Below are positions 1 through 9,992 of a DNA stretch of 64,000 nucleotides, in pieces; positions within the stretch are counted from its first letter, which is position 1; every line of letters begins with the position of its first letter. Source of the stretch: JAJXWB01 sp037044955 (lineage in GTDB: Bacteria; Pseudomonadota; Alphaproteobacteria; Rhizobiales; Beijerinckiaceae). Below the pieces are notes generated by a model. That model was not told the origin of the DNA and ran no database searches. It saw nothing but the letters and a program-made list of their open reading frames with translations. A program made the position numbers and the translations under genes. The DNA is taken from contig JBAOHX010000002.1 of the NCBI GenBank assembly GCA_037044955.1, positions 62,001 to 126,000 on the forward strand, given 5' to 3'.

Positions 1-1
1 G

Positions 2-496
2 GACCGCGCGTCCGCTGGAGTCTACGAGGACATCTCCGGCCCCGCGATCGAGGCCTATTTCAAGCGCGTGCTGACGACGCCGTTCCGCATCGAGCGGCGC
101 GTCATTCCCGATGGCTTCGAGAGCGTGCGCGACACGATCGTCGATCTCGTGGACGTCGCGGGCTGCGATCTCGTGCTGACGACAGGCGGCACAGGTCCTT
201 CGGCGCGCGATCTCACGCCGGAGGCGACGCTCGCCGCCGCGCCACGCGAGTTTCCGGGCTTCGGTGAGAAGATGCGGCAAGCCTCGCTGGCGCAGACGCC
301 GACCGCGATCCTGTCGCGTCAACTGGCGGCGCAGCGCGGCAAGTGCCTCGTCGTCAATCTTCCGGGCTCGCCACGCTCGATCGATCTCTGTCTCGATTCG
401 ATCATGGCGGCGGTGCCCTATTGCCTGGAGCTGATGGGCGCGGCCTGGATCGATACCGATCCCAAACACATTCAGGCGTTCCGGCCGAAGAAATAG
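2..496 (+). CDS. Molybdenum cofactor protein MoaB/MogA, 5'-truncated by window edge
   Basis: MoaB/MogA family proteins bind molybdopterin; MogA adenylates it before molybdate insertion. The frame is open from base 2, so the N-terminus lies outside the window. Visible family marks are the DRASAGVYED start region, the molybdopterin-binding loop TTGGTGPSARDLTPEAT and the C-terminal NLPGSPRS segment. About 164 residues are present against roughly 175-190 for the family, so little is missing. It ends directly against the convergent efflux gene. MoaB and MogA cannot be told apart reliably here, so no symbol is given. Confidence 0.9.
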   Translation, partial: DRASAGVYEDISGPAIEAYFKRVLTTPFRIERRVIPDGFESVRDTIVDLVDVAGCDLVLTTGGTGPSARDLTPEATLAAAPREFPGFGEKMRQASLAQTPTAILSRQLAAQRGKCLVVNLPGSPRSIDLCLDSIMAAVPYCLELMGAAWIDTDPKHIQAFRPKK

Positions 497-2029
497 CTAT
501 TCCATCGCGGCGGCATGCGCGGGATCGATCATGCGATCCTGCGGGCGGCCGAGCAGAAGCACCAGCGGCGCGGCGGCGAGCGCGAGGATCGCCAGCATCT
601 TGTAGTCGTTCATGTAGGCGATGATTTCCGCCTGCCTGGTGATTTCCATGTTGAGCGCGGCGCGGCCGGCCAGCGTCTTCAGGCTCCAGATGTGCGCCAC
701 GCCCGGCGCCTGCAGCGCGGAATTGAGCGGGTTGGCGAATTGCGCGAGCTGCGCATGCAGCGCCTGCGTGTTGCGCGCGAGCATGAACATCACCACCGAC
801 ACGCCGACCGACGAGCCGAGATTGCGCAACAGGCTGAACAGCGCGGTCGCCTGCGTGCGCAGATGCGCGGGCAGGGTGGCGAATGTGACGGTCGAGAGCG
901 GCGTGAACAGGAAGCCGAGGCCGAAACCCTGGATGATGCCGTTCCACAGAAGCATCTTCGAGGAAACGTCGGGCGTGAAGCCGGTCATCTCGTAGAGCGA
1001 GAGCGACGACAGGCCCAGGCCGATCAGCAGAAAGACGCGCGGGTCGACGCGGTTGATGAGGCGGCCGACGATCATCATCGCGACCATCGTGCCGATACCG
1101 CGCGGCCCGAGGATGAGGCCGGCCGTCAGCACGGGATAGCCCATCAGCGTCTGCAGATAGGGCGTGAGCAGCGCGACGCTCGCCAGCAGGATGACGCCGA
1201 CGACGAAGATCAGCATGACGCCGACGCGGAAATTGCGGTCGGCGAAAAGATGCGGGTCGATGAACGGCCTGTCGGCCGTCGCCATGTGCACGAGAAAGAG
1301 ATAGAGCGCGAGCGCGGCCAGCGCGGCTTCGACGACGATCTCGGTGGATGCGAACCAGTCGATGAGCTGGCCGCGGTCGAGCATCATCTGCAGCGCGCCG
1401 ACGGCGAGGCTGAGCGTGGCGAAGCCGAACCAGTCGAAGCGCATCTGCTGCGTCTTGCTCTCGGTCAGCACGGCGAGCAGGCCGAAGACGACGGCGACGC
1501 CGATCGGCACGTTGATGTAGAAGACCCAGCGCCAGTTGTAATATTCGGTGAGCCAGCCGCCGAGCATCGGCCCGAGGATCGGGCCGACCATCACGCCCAC
1601 GCCCCAGATCGCCATCGCCGATCCGTGCTTTTCACGCGGATAGGAGTCGAGCAGGATGGCCTGCGACATCGGCACGAGGGCTGCGCCGAACACGCCCTGC
1701 AACAGGCGGAAGATCACCATCTGGCCGAGCGTCTGCGCCGCGCCGCAGAGGCCCGATGCAAGCGTGAAGCCGGCGACCGCCGCGATCAGCAGTTTCTTGC
1801 GGCCGAAGCGCGCGGTGAGAAAGCCCGTCGTCGGCATGAAGATCGCCGCCGACACGATGTAGGAAGTCAGCACCCAGGTGATCTGGTCCTGCGTCGCCGA
1901 CAGCGATCCCTGCATGTAGGGCAGCGCGACATTGGCGATGGTCGTGTCGAGCGCCTGCATGATCGTGGCGGCCATCACGCAGACGGTGAGCAATCCGCGA
2001 TTGGGAACCTGCGGATCGGCGCCGGACAT
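497..2029 (-). CDS. emrB: DHA2-family drug:H+ antiporter, EmrB type (first copy)
   Basis: Inner-membrane major facilitator of the 14-helix DHA2 family, which exports drugs through an EmrA-type adaptor. The 510-residue product has motif A-like GFLTARFGRKK near residue 65, the motif C region GVGVMVGPILGPMLGG near residue 150 and many hydrophobic helices. The ATG at 2029 follows the emrA stop by two bases, so the two are cotranscribed from the minus strand, downstream of the MarR gene. It shares its frame with the first part of emrA. That makes a false EmrA-EmrB fusion appear, because emrA carries a frameshift. The substrate is unknown. Confidence 0.9.
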   Translation of the reverse strand: MSGADPQVPNRGLLTVCVMAATIMQALDTTIANVALPYMQGSLSATQDQITWVLTSYIVSAAIFMPTTGFLTARFGRKKLLIAAVAGFTLASGLCGAAQTLGQMVIFRLLQGVFGAALVPMSQAILLDSYPREKHGSAMAIWGVGVMVGPILGPMLGGWLTEYYNWRWVFYINVPIGVAVVFGLLAVLTESKTQQMRFDWFGFATLSLAVGALQMMLDRGQLIDWFASTEIVVEAALAALALYLFLVHMATADRPFIDPHLFADRNFRVGVMLIFVVGVILLASVALLTPYLQTLMGYPVLTAGLILGPRGIGTMVAMMIVGRLINRVDPRVFLLIGLGLSSLSLYEMTGFTPDVSSKMLLWNGIIQGFGLGFLFTPLSTVTFATLPAHLRTQATALFSLLRNLGSSVGVSVVMFMLARNTQALHAQLAQFANPLNSALQAPGVAHIWSLKTLAGRAALNMEITRQAEIIAYMNDYKMLAILALAAAPLVLLLGRPQDRMIDPAHAAAME

Positions 2030-2031
2030 GG

Positions 2032-3205
2032 CTACAGGCCCACCATGGACATGAGGTCGCGCGGCAGGGTCGCGAGCGAGCGCTTGACGCCGGTGTCGAC
2101 CGAGGCCGTCACGCTCATGCCCGCGCGCAGCGGCGGGGCGTCCGGTTCCGGCTCGACGGCGATGCGCACGGTCAGGCGCTGCACCACCTTCACCCAGTTG
2201 CCGCTGGCGTTCTGCGCCGGCAGGACGGAGAATTCCGAGCCGGTGGCCGGCGCGATCGCCGCCACATGCGCCTTCCACATGCGCCCGCCGTAGGCGTCGA
2301 CCGCGATGGTGGCGGCATCGCCGATCTTCACATGCGCGAGATCGGTCTCCTTGAGATTGGCGTCGACCCACACGCGCTGGCGCGAGACGAGATTCATCGC
2401 GGTCTGCGCGGCGGCAAGATAATTGCCGGGCTGCACCTGCGCGACATTGGTCGCCATGCCGTCCGCCGGCGCGAGAATGCGCGTGCGGCGCAGGTCGCGG
2501 TCGGCCTTGTCGAGCGCGGCCTTGGCCTGAAGATATTGCGCATATTGCTCGACCGCCTGGTCGGGCTTGCCGGAAAGCTGCGCCAGCAGCGAGTTCGACC
2601 TGGCGCTGCGCGCTGACCACGCGCGACTGCGCGCCGAGATAGTCGCGCTGCGCCTGATCGGCGGTCGCCTGCGTCGCCACCTTGCGGGAGAGCAGATCGG
2701 TCTGGCGCGATCTCGTCTTGGCGAAGAAATCGAGATCGGCCTTCGCCTGATCAACCTGCGCTTTCGCTTGCGCGTAGTTCGCCTTGGCGGCCATGAGCTG
2801 GTTGGCGACGACGCCGAGCTGCGCGTCCGCGCCCTCGCGCGCGATGCGATAGGGCTCGTCGTCGAGCCGGAACAGCAGATCGCCCTTCTTGACGGTCTGT
2901 CCCTCCTTCACGTCGACTTCCGAGACGATGCCGGCGATGTCGTTTGCGACATTGACGATGTCGGCCTTCACGTAAGCGTCGTCGGTCGTGGCGAAGCGGC
3001 CGCCCGCCAGATAGGCCCAGAGCGCGAGGGCCAGCACGACGAGCGGACCGGCGAGAAGAAGCGGCCCGCGCAGATTGCGCGGCTTCCTGATCGGCGGAGC
3101 GACGTGGCGCTCGGCGCGCGCCTCCTGCTGCGGCGCTTCCGATGTCACGGGCTGGAGCGAGGGACGCGCAGCCTCTCCCTCGAGGCGACGGGCGGGCTCA
3201 GCCAT
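2032..3205 (-). CDS. emrA: Membrane fusion protein EmrA/HlyD type (frameshifted)
   Basis: Periplasmic adaptor that links the EmrB antiporter to an outer-membrane channel. It has a cytoplasmic tail, one membrane helix around residues 48-66, the TTDDAYVKAD motif, a coiled-coil hairpin and a barrel domain with the motif VWVDANLKETDL. The reading frame changes near base 2600, within the hairpin. Dropping one base there gives a continuous product of 390 residues, normal for the family. The ATG overlaps the MarR gene stop by 8 bases, so the order is marR-emrA-emrB. The frameshift is judged a probable sequence error. Confidence 0.85.
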
Positions 3206-3683
3206 GGCTCGCCCTCCGCGCCGGCGCGGCGTCGTCGGCCGGCCGGCCGCAGGCGTCCGCGAGATTGGCCTTCATGGCGATGAGAATGCGGGTGAGCGTC
3301 GCGCGATCGGCTTCGTTCACGCCGGCGAGCGCTTCGGCGCGCGTGGCGTCGCCGATGTCGAACATGTCGGCCATCAGCGCGTGGGCCTTGGGCTTGAGGT
3401 GCAGCAGCCATACGCGCCGGTCGGCGGCATGGCGGCGGCGCTCGATCAATTCGGCGGCCTCCAGGCGGTCGAGGATGCGGCCGAGCGTGATCGGCTCGAT
3501 TTCCAGCAGATCGGCGAGCGCGCTCTGCTGGATGCCCTCGTTGCGCGCGAGATAGGCGAGCGCGTGCCATTGCGCGCGCGTCAGGCCGAGATGACGGGCG
3601 CGCTGCTCGAAGCGCTTGCGCAGGAGGCGTGCGGTGTCGTTGAGGATGAAGCCGAGGGTTTGCTGATAGGGCCCGGGGGGCAT
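3198..3683 (-). CDS. MarR-family transcriptional regulator of the emrAB pump
   Basis: Winged-helix repressor, probably ligand-released, that heads the efflux operon. The recognition region is QSALADLLEIEPITLGRILDR and the wing is RRRHAADRRVWLLHL. The longest reading begins at 3719, but a TATAAT hexamer read on the minus strand at 3733-3728 would put transcription start near 3720 and leave that version leaderless. The ATG at 3683 starts the conserved MPPGPYQQTLGF segment and leaves a leader of about 40 bases, so I prefer it. Control of its own operon is inferred from gene order and the repeats at 3703-3730. Confidence 0.88.
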   Translation of the reverse strand: MPPGPYQQTLGFILNDTARLLRKRFEQRARHLGLTRAQWHALAYLARNEGIQQSALADLLEIEPITLGRILDRLEAAELIERRRHAADRRVWLLHLKPKAHALMADMFDIGDATRAEALAGVNEADRATLTRILIAMKANLADACGRPADDAAPARRASHG

Positions 3684-3702
3684 GGCGATCGTTCCGAGAT
3701 CG

Positions 3703-3730
3703 ATAAGCCGGCATTCCATAAGCCGACATT
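3703..3730. promoter_or_regulatory. Candidate MarR operator: two direct repeats over the predicted start site
   Basis: The 13-base unit ATAAGCCG(G/A)CATT occurs at 3703-3715 and again at 3718-3730, a 15-base period. The second unit overlaps the TATAAT hexamer (minus strand, 3733-3728). The position suits autorepression by the downstream MarR protein. No convincing -35 element is visible. The repeats are seen directly; the regulator assignment is inferred. Confidence 0.45.
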
Positions 3731-3915
3731 ATATGAGCTTGCTTATTATTTGCCCCGGCCGATGGGATATCAAGCGCCACACCATGTTTTGCGGGACGGA
3801 CAGCCATGCAGCAGCGCGCGTGCTGGCTGATGCTCGGCAGGACACTGGCCCCATTTCGCCGCGGCCCTAGAATGCGGACCGGTCCCACCGCCCGCGGACC
3901 CAGAAGCGAGGACGC

Positions 3916-4926
3916 ATGAACTACCGCAAGCTCGGCCGCTCCGGTCTCGATGTCTCGACCATCTGCCTCGGCACGATGAATTTCGGCGGCGCGACGGACG
4001 AGCCGACGTCGGCGCGCATCGTCGCCTCCGCCCGCGAGGCCGGCGTCAATTTCATCGACACGGCGGACGTCTACGGCGACGGGCGTTCGGAGGAGATCGT
4101 GGGACGCGCGATCAAGGCGTCGCGCAGCGAATGGCTCGTGGCGACCAAGGTCGGCAACGCCTTCGGCAAAGTGCGCAATCACCGGGGGCTGTCGCGCGTG
4201 TGGATGATGCAGGCCTGCGAGGCCTCGCTGCGCCGGCTCGGGGTCGAGACGATCGACGTCTACTACCTGCATCGCGAGGACCGCGGCACGGCGCTGGAAG
4301 AAACCGTCATGGCGATCGGCGATCTCGTGCGCGCGGGCAAGATCCGGCATTTCGGCGTGTCGAATTTCCGGAGCTGGCGCGTGGCCGAGATCTGCGCCAT
4401 CTGCGACCGGCTCGGCATCGGCCGGCCGGTCGTCAGCCAGCCCTATTACAACGCCATGAACCGCATGCCCGAGGTCGAGCATCTGCCGGCCTGCGGCTTT
4501 TATGGCCTCGGCGTCGTTCCCTATTCGCCGCTCGCGCGCGGCGTGCTGTCGGGCAAGTACGATCCGTCCGCGCCGCCGCCCGAGGGCACGCGCGCCGGTC
4601 GCGCCGACGCGCGCTTCATGCAGACGGAATGGCGGCCGGAATCGCTGCAGCTCGCGCAGGAGATCAAGCGACATGCCGAGGCGCGCGGCATGACGAGCGG
4701 GCAGTTCGCGCTGCTGTGGGTGTTGAACAACGGCTTCGTCGCCTCGGCGATCGCCGGCCCGCGCACGGAAGAACAATGGGCCGATTATGCCGGCGCGCTG
4801 AAGCATTCCTTCTCGGCCGAGGACGAAGCGCTGGTCGATCGTCTCGTCGTGACCGGCCATCCCTCGACGCCGGGCTACAACGATCCGGCCTATCCGATCG
4901 AGGGGCGGCCGACGCGAACGGGCTGA
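3916..4926 (+). CDS. Aldo/keto reductase
   Basis: Cytosolic NADPH-dependent oxidoreductase of the aldo/keto reductase superfamily (336 residues, typical of the AKR12/13-like bacterial groups). Catalytic residues can be placed: Asp and Tyr in FIDTADVYGDG, Lys in VATKVGNAF and His in YYLHREDRG. The C-terminal SAIAGPRTEEQ contributes to cofactor binding. A GAGGA ribosome site lies 4 bases before the ATG. It stands alone, and its last 37 bases overlap the end of the convergent ABC permease. The substrate cannot be predicted. Confidence 0.9.
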   Translation: MNYRKLGRSGLDVSTICLGTMNFGGATDEPTSARIVASAREAGVNFIDTADVYGDGRSEEIVGRAIKASRSEWLVATKVGNAFGKVRNHRGLSRVWMMQACEASLRRLGVETIDVYYLHREDRGTALEETVMAIGDLVRAGKIRHFGVSNFRSWRVAEICAICDRLGIGRPVVSQPYYNAMNRMPEVEHLPACGFYGLGVVPYSPLARGVLSGKYDPSAPPPEGTRAGRADARFMQTEWRPESLQLAQEIKRHAEARGMTSGQFALLWVLNNGFVASAIAGPRTEEQWADYAGALKHSFSAEDEALVDRLVVTGHPSTPGYNDPAYPIEGRPTRTG

Positions 4927-6452
4927 GGCGGGGTCAGCGCCAGCTTCGCCTTCGGTCGCTGCGTCCACAGGAGGAAGATGGCGCAGAAGATCGGGATGGC
5001 GGCGCTCCACGAGCCGAAGGCGGTGAGCGCCAGCGCCACGGCCCAGAGCAGCGAGAGCATGTGCTCCATCATCGCCACGAGCTTCGACTGGCTGTGGCGG
5101 CGCAGGATGTCGCCGCGTCGGCCGGGCACGGGGTGCCAGAGATTGAGCAGCGCGGCGGCGAGCGCGGCGGCGGCGACGTAAGCCGTCGTCACGAGCCCCG
5201 CCTTGAAGCCGGCCGACCAGACGAAAGCGAGCGGCAGCGCGATGATGACGATCAGGGGCAAGCGCGATGGCCTCGAGCTTGCGGCGTTCGACATCGCCGC
5301 GCGAAACCGGCGCGGTCGCGAGAAACTCCGGCGCGTCCTCGCTGGAGATGGCGAGCCAGGCGAGCGAGGCGGCGACATTGGAGGCGACCGCGACGAGCGC
5401 CGGCGCGGTGGCCAGCGCCAGCGAGCCGTTCGGACCCATCGCCCGCCACAGCACGACCGAGATCGGCATGGTGTAGATGATCTGCAGCATGATCTGGGAG
5501 GCGAGCCCCGGATCGCGCGAGATCAGCCGCCATTCCTTGCGACGCAAGGCGGCGCCCGCGCCCGCATGGAAGCGCGTCCTGCGCCTGCGCGCAGGCGCGT
5601 CGCGGCGTTGCGAGCCGATGGCCGCGCCCGCGCCGCGCATGAAGAAATCGCCGAGCGTGAGGACGGCGACCAGGAACAGCGCCAGCGAAGCGCCGCACCA
5701 CAGGAAGAGCGGCCACGGCTCGCCGGCGGCGGCGCGGATCGGAATCCAGAGGAAACCGTCGGGATCGAGCAGGCCGCCGGCGCGCGCGGCGGTCAGCCAT
5801 TCGGCGAGCGCCGCGCGATAGGCGGGCGGCGCGATCGTGTAGGCTTGCAGCCCGATGGCGAAGGAGGCGCCGATCAGCGTCGCCAGCACGTTGGCCACGA
5901 CGCGCGTGCGACGCGGCCCGACGAGGCGGAACAGGCCGAGCATCAGGATGAGGCCGACGGCCGTGCCGAACAGGCCGCCCGCGGCCAGCGCGGGATAGAT
6001 GGCGAGCCAGCGCCCGTCGGCCAGCAACGCCAGCGCATTGGCGATCGGCAGGACGAAGATGGCGACCGAGAGAATGGATTCCAGCGCGATGGCGAGGCTG
6101 CGCGCGGCGAACACCGGGCGCGCCGGCATGGGCGAGGAGAGCACGATGTCGAGATCGCCGCGCGTATAGAGCGCGCGCGTGGCGTTGGTCAGCGCCTGCG
6201 AGACGATCCACGGCAGGATGAACAGCGCCGCCGAGCCGACGAAGGGATAGAGCGCGCGCCGGCCGTCGTCGAAATCCTCGAGCGCGACATTGAGCGCGAA
6301 CAGCGCGAGCGTGTGGAAGAACAGGACCGCCGCGCCGAGGACGAGCGCGATCTTGATCGGGCCGGACGAGCCGAAGAAGGCGCGCACGCGCCGGCGCGCC
6401 AGCGTGAGGTCGTGGGCTGCGAACCAGAGGAAGGTGGCGGGCGCCGGGCGCA

Positions 6453-6453
<1 letters not shown>
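4890..6453 (-). CDS. ABC exporter permease, multi-helix (frameshifted)
   Basis: Membrane subunit of an ABC-2-like transporter, partner of the ATPase just upstream. The start ATG shares bases with the ATPase stop (TGATG). The product has an amphipathic N-terminus, helix pairs near residues 30-75, several central helices, the LRRKEWRLISRDPG loop and a C-terminal pair of helices. The frame changes near 5260; removing one A on the plus strand joins ERRKLEAIAL to PLIVIIALPLAF and yields 520 residues. Substrate unknown. The frameshift is probably an assembly error. Confidence 0.8.
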
Positions 6454-7226
<773 letters not shown>

Positions 7227-7446
7227 GGGACCTCGCTCTGGCGACCTCGACGGAAAGAGCGCGCGGAGCTTAACGGCGCGCTCTTGCCCGTCAGTTAACC
7301 GGCTGGCGCATCGACAGGATTAACCGGCTCGTGCGCGCCCGGCGCGCGCAGCTCGTTTACGTATCCCCGCTTTTGCTTAGCGCAATGGCCGAGGATCAGG
7401 TAAGGTCGCAAAGCCCAATTTCGACCCCGGGACCAGAGGAAGTTCT
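7227..7446. promoter_or_regulatory. Divergent promoter region between ABC exporter and small-GTPase operon
   Basis: The 220-base gap contains three TTAA tetramers (7270, 7295 and 7320); the last two are followed by CCGGCT, giving a TTAACCGGCT direct repeat. Their spacing does not fit the CtrA box. A GAGGAAG ribosome site precedes the 7447 gene. No gene is visible. Confidence 0.4.
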
Positions 7447-7770
7447 ATGCGTAACAACAAGTCGGACGCCGCGAACGGCGCCGCAGCGGCCGTCGCGATG
7501 ACCGAGACCGGCGCCATCGACCAGGTGCGCGAACTTCTGTTCGGCGCCACGAAGCGCTCGACCGAGGCGCGGCTCGACGACATCGACCGGCAGCTCGCAT
7601 CGCTGCGCGACGACCTCGCCGCGCGTTTCGCCTCGCTCGAAGCCATGCTGTCGCAGCAGGGCCGCGACACCGATTCCAAGCACAACCAGTCGATCGACAA
7701 TATCGGGCAGGCGATCGCCGACCTCGGCGCGACCATCCGGGCGCTGGGAGCGGGCGGAAAGGCCCGCTGA
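7447..7770 (+). CDS. Small coiled-coil protein, first gene of the small-GTPase operon
   Basis: A 107-residue soluble protein with no signal peptide or membrane helix. The middle (about 22-75) is charged and heptad-like, TEARLDDIDRQLASLRDD, consistent with a coiled coil. The segment beginning QVRELLFG resembles the RLKQLLLRP start of the next protein, so the two may pair through related helices. The family is not recognised. A GAGGAAG site precedes the ATG and the stop is one base from the next start, so it belongs to one operon with the OmpA-domain protein and the GTPase. Confidence 0.75.
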   Translation: MRNNKSDAANGAAAAVAMTETGAIDQVRELLFGATKRSTEARLDDIDRQLASLRDDLAARFASLEAMLSQQGRDTDSKHNQSIDNIGQAIADLGATIRALGAGGKAR

Positions 7771-7771
7771 G

Positions 7772-9493
7772 ATGAACCGGCCGGCCGGCCAGTCGGAATT
7801 CGAGTTCGATCGCCTCAAGCAATTGCTGTTGCGGCCGGAGACCGACCGGCTGGAGGCGACCGAGGCGCGCGTCGAGGCGCTCGACCAGCGCGTCGGCACG
7901 CCCGACCGGCTGGAGGCCGCCACTTCGGAAATCCTGGTCGAAGCGTTCCGCAAGGCGGAGATCGCGCGCCATCGCGAGCTTGCGGGCGCGGTCGCGCCGG
8001 TCGTCGTCGCGGCGATCCGCAACGAGATCAAGAATTCCAGGGACATGATGGTCGAGGCGCTCTACCCGATCACCGGGCGCCTCGTGACGGCGGCTGTCGC
8101 CAACGCCTTCCGCGATCTCGTCGCCGATCTCAACGAGCGGCTCGAGCGCTCGCTGTCGACGCGCTACTGGCGCCTGCGCTTCCGGTCGCTTGTCACCGGG
8201 CGGCCGCTGAGCGAACTCGCGCTCGCCGATGCGCAACGTCCGGAAGTCCGCCGCCTGCTGCTGCTCGAACGCGGCAGCGGACGGCTCGTCGCCTCCTGGC
8301 ACGCCGACGACGAGACCGACGACCAGTCGGAGCTCGTCAGCGGCCTCATCGCCGCGATCACCGAATTCGCGGCGAGCGTCTACGGCTCGCGCAGCGGCGA
8401 ATTGCGCACGCTCGATCTCGGCCGGGCGCGCGTCTTCCTGCGCGGCGCGCCCATCTATCTGGTGGCGGCGGAATGCGCGGGCGCGCTCAGGCCGGAGCAC
8501 GAGCGCGAACTCGACGACGCCTTCCTCTCGCTCGTCTCGCGCATCGACCATGCGCCCGAGGACGCCGCGCCCGCGCTGGCGCATATGGCGGAAACGCTGT
8601 TCAAGCAGCGGCTGGAGGGGGAAAAGAAATCGAGCCTGCCGCTCGTGCTGGCCGGTTGCTGCCTGCTCGCGCTTCTCGGCTGGTGGGCGAGCGGCCCTGT
8701 CCTGCGCGCCCTGCACGAGCGCCGGATCGACGCCGCCTTCGCGCAGGCGCGGGCGAGCCGGCCCGAACTCGACGCCTTTCCGCTGCGCGTCTCCGTCGAC
8801 CATGCGGCGAAGACCGTGACGCTCGCCGGCCTTGCCCCGTCGGACGCGGCCGCGGCCGCGGTCGCGGATGCGATCAAGGCGCCAGCCGAGCCCTACAGGG
8901 TCGTGGCGCACACCGCCAGCGTCGGCGCGGTCGCACAATTGCAGGAGATGCGCAGGCGCGAGGACGAGATCGCCGGGCAGCTCGCGCAACTCGCGGCGAG
9001 CGCGAAGGCGACGGACGCGCGGATCGCCGCGCTCGCCTCGACCAACGACGAAGCCGCGCGCGCCCTTCGCGCGGACACGAAAGCGATTTCGGACAAGATC
9101 GCGGCGTTGGCTGAATCGACCGCGCGCACGCCGCGCGAAAAACTGATCGCGCTGCTCGCCGATACGGCGATCTATTTTTCGCGCGTCGACACGCTGGCCG
9201 ACCGCGCGCTCGCGGAAAAGCGCGCGGGCGAAATCGCCGCCGTCATGAAGGGCGCCGATCTTGCGGTGCGCGTGATCGGCTACACGGACGCCACCGGCGG
9301 CGAAAAACGCAACCTGGCGATCGGGCAGATGCGCGCCAACGCGGTCGCGGAGCTTCTCGCCGCGCAGGGCGTGGACAGATCGCGCCTGCGCATCGTCACG
9401 CGTTCCGGCTTCAACTCGGGCGCGCCGGAGACCGATCCGCGCGACCGTCGCGTGACTTTCGAGCTCGCGCCGCCGGACGAGCCGCGCCCGTGA
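7772..9493 (+). CDS. Membrane-anchored OmpA-domain protein with cytoplasmic roadblock/longin-like region
   Basis: A 573-residue single-pass inner-membrane protein. Residues 1-285 should be cytoplasmic: an N-terminal heptad helix, then about 158-243 (RRLLLLERGSGRLVASW ... ARVFLRGAPIYLVAAEC), an alternating strand-helix pattern like roadblock/longin folds that dock on small GTPases. One helix lies near 288-308. The periplasmic part has a BON-like segment (about 335-385), a coiled coil and an OmpA C-terminal domain (about 463-570) with GYTDATGG and QMRANAV, expected to bind peptidoglycan. The stop overlaps the GTPase start (GTGA). The OmpA domain is secure; the roadblock/longin reading is inference. 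Confidence 0.8.
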   Translation: MNRPAGQSEFEFDRLKQLLLRPETDRLEATEARVEALDQRVGTPDRLEAATSEILVEAFRKAEIARHRELAGAVAPVVVAAIRNEIKNSRDMMVEALYPITGRLVTAAVANAFRDLVADLNERLERSLSTRYWRLRFRSLVTGRPLSELALADAQRPEVRRLLLLERGSGRLVASWHADDETDDQSELVSGLIAAITEFAASVYGSRSGELRTLDLGRARVFLRGAPIYLVAAECAGALRPEHERELDDAFLSLVSRIDHAPEDAAPALAHMAETLFKQRLEGEKKSSLPLVLAGCCLLALLGWWASGPVLRALHERRIDAAFAQARASRPELDAFPLRVSVDHAAKTVTLAGLAPSDAAAAAVADAIKAPAEPYRVVAHTASVGAVAQLQEMRRREDEIAGQLAQLAASAKATDARIAALASTNDEAARALRADTKAISDKIAALAESTARTPREKLIALLADTAIYFSRVDTLADRALAEKRAGEIAAVMKGADLAVRVIGYTDATGGEKRNLAIGQMRANAVAELLAAQGVDRSRLRIVTRSGFNSGAPETDPRDRRVTFELAPPDEPRP

Positions 9494-9991
9494 CTCTCTC
9501 GGCCAAAGTCATGCTGCTGGGCGAGATCGGCGTCGGCAAGTCGTCGCTGGCGCGGCGTTTCGTCTTCGACCGGTTCGAGGGCGAGTACAAGTCGACGATC
9601 GGCGTCGACATTCTCTCGCATGAGATCGCGCTCGGCGATGGCCGGCCGCTGAAGCTGATGCTCTGGGACACGGACGGGGACTTCGGCGCGCGCATCTTCG
9701 AGACGGTCTACATCAAGGGCGCGTCGGGCGCGCTCATCGTTTCCGACGCGACGCGGCCGGCGACGCTCGCCAAGGCCGCGCGCGCTCGCCGCCGGTTTCG
9801 CGGAGGCGTTTCCCGGCCGGCCGACACGCGTGATCGTCAACAAGATCGATCTCGCCGATATGGACGGCGGCGCGTTCGCCGGCGCGGGCCTTGCGCCGGA
9901 CGATGTCGTGCGCACGAGCGCGCGCACGGGCGAAGGCGTCGGCGCGCTCTTCCACTCGATGGGCGCCGACATTTTCCGTCGCGGCTTTTAG
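9490..9991 (+). CDS. Rab/Ras-like small GTPase (frameshifted)
   Basis: A Ras-superfamily GTPase, rare in bacteria. G1 is GEIGVGKSS, G2 lies in the Rab-like STIGVDILSHE, G3 is WDTDGDF, G4 NKID and G5 TSARTG. The usual Gln after the G3 glycine (WDTAGQE) is Asp here, so intrinsic hydrolysis may be weak. The GTG start overlaps the OmpA-domain gene stop, indicating coupled translation. The frame changes in a GC repeat near 9780; removing one base gives 166 residues, a normal G-domain. It probably works with the roadblock/longin-like part of its neighbour (inference). Confidence 0.85.
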
Positions 9992-9992
9992 G

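Noticed and set aside
497..3205. Apparent 902-residue EmrA-EmrB fusion on the minus strand
   Set aside because: Residues after about 205 turn Arg/Gly-rich and lose EmrA features, while the neighbouring frame carries the true EmrA C-terminus to a stop at 2032. The fusion is a by-product of one inserted base and an open shadow frame.
7270..7323. CtrA control of the small-GTPase operon from three TTAA motifs
   Set aside because: None of the TTAA pairs has the seven-base spacing, and the flanks (CCGGCT) do not match the rhizobial half-site TTAACCAT.
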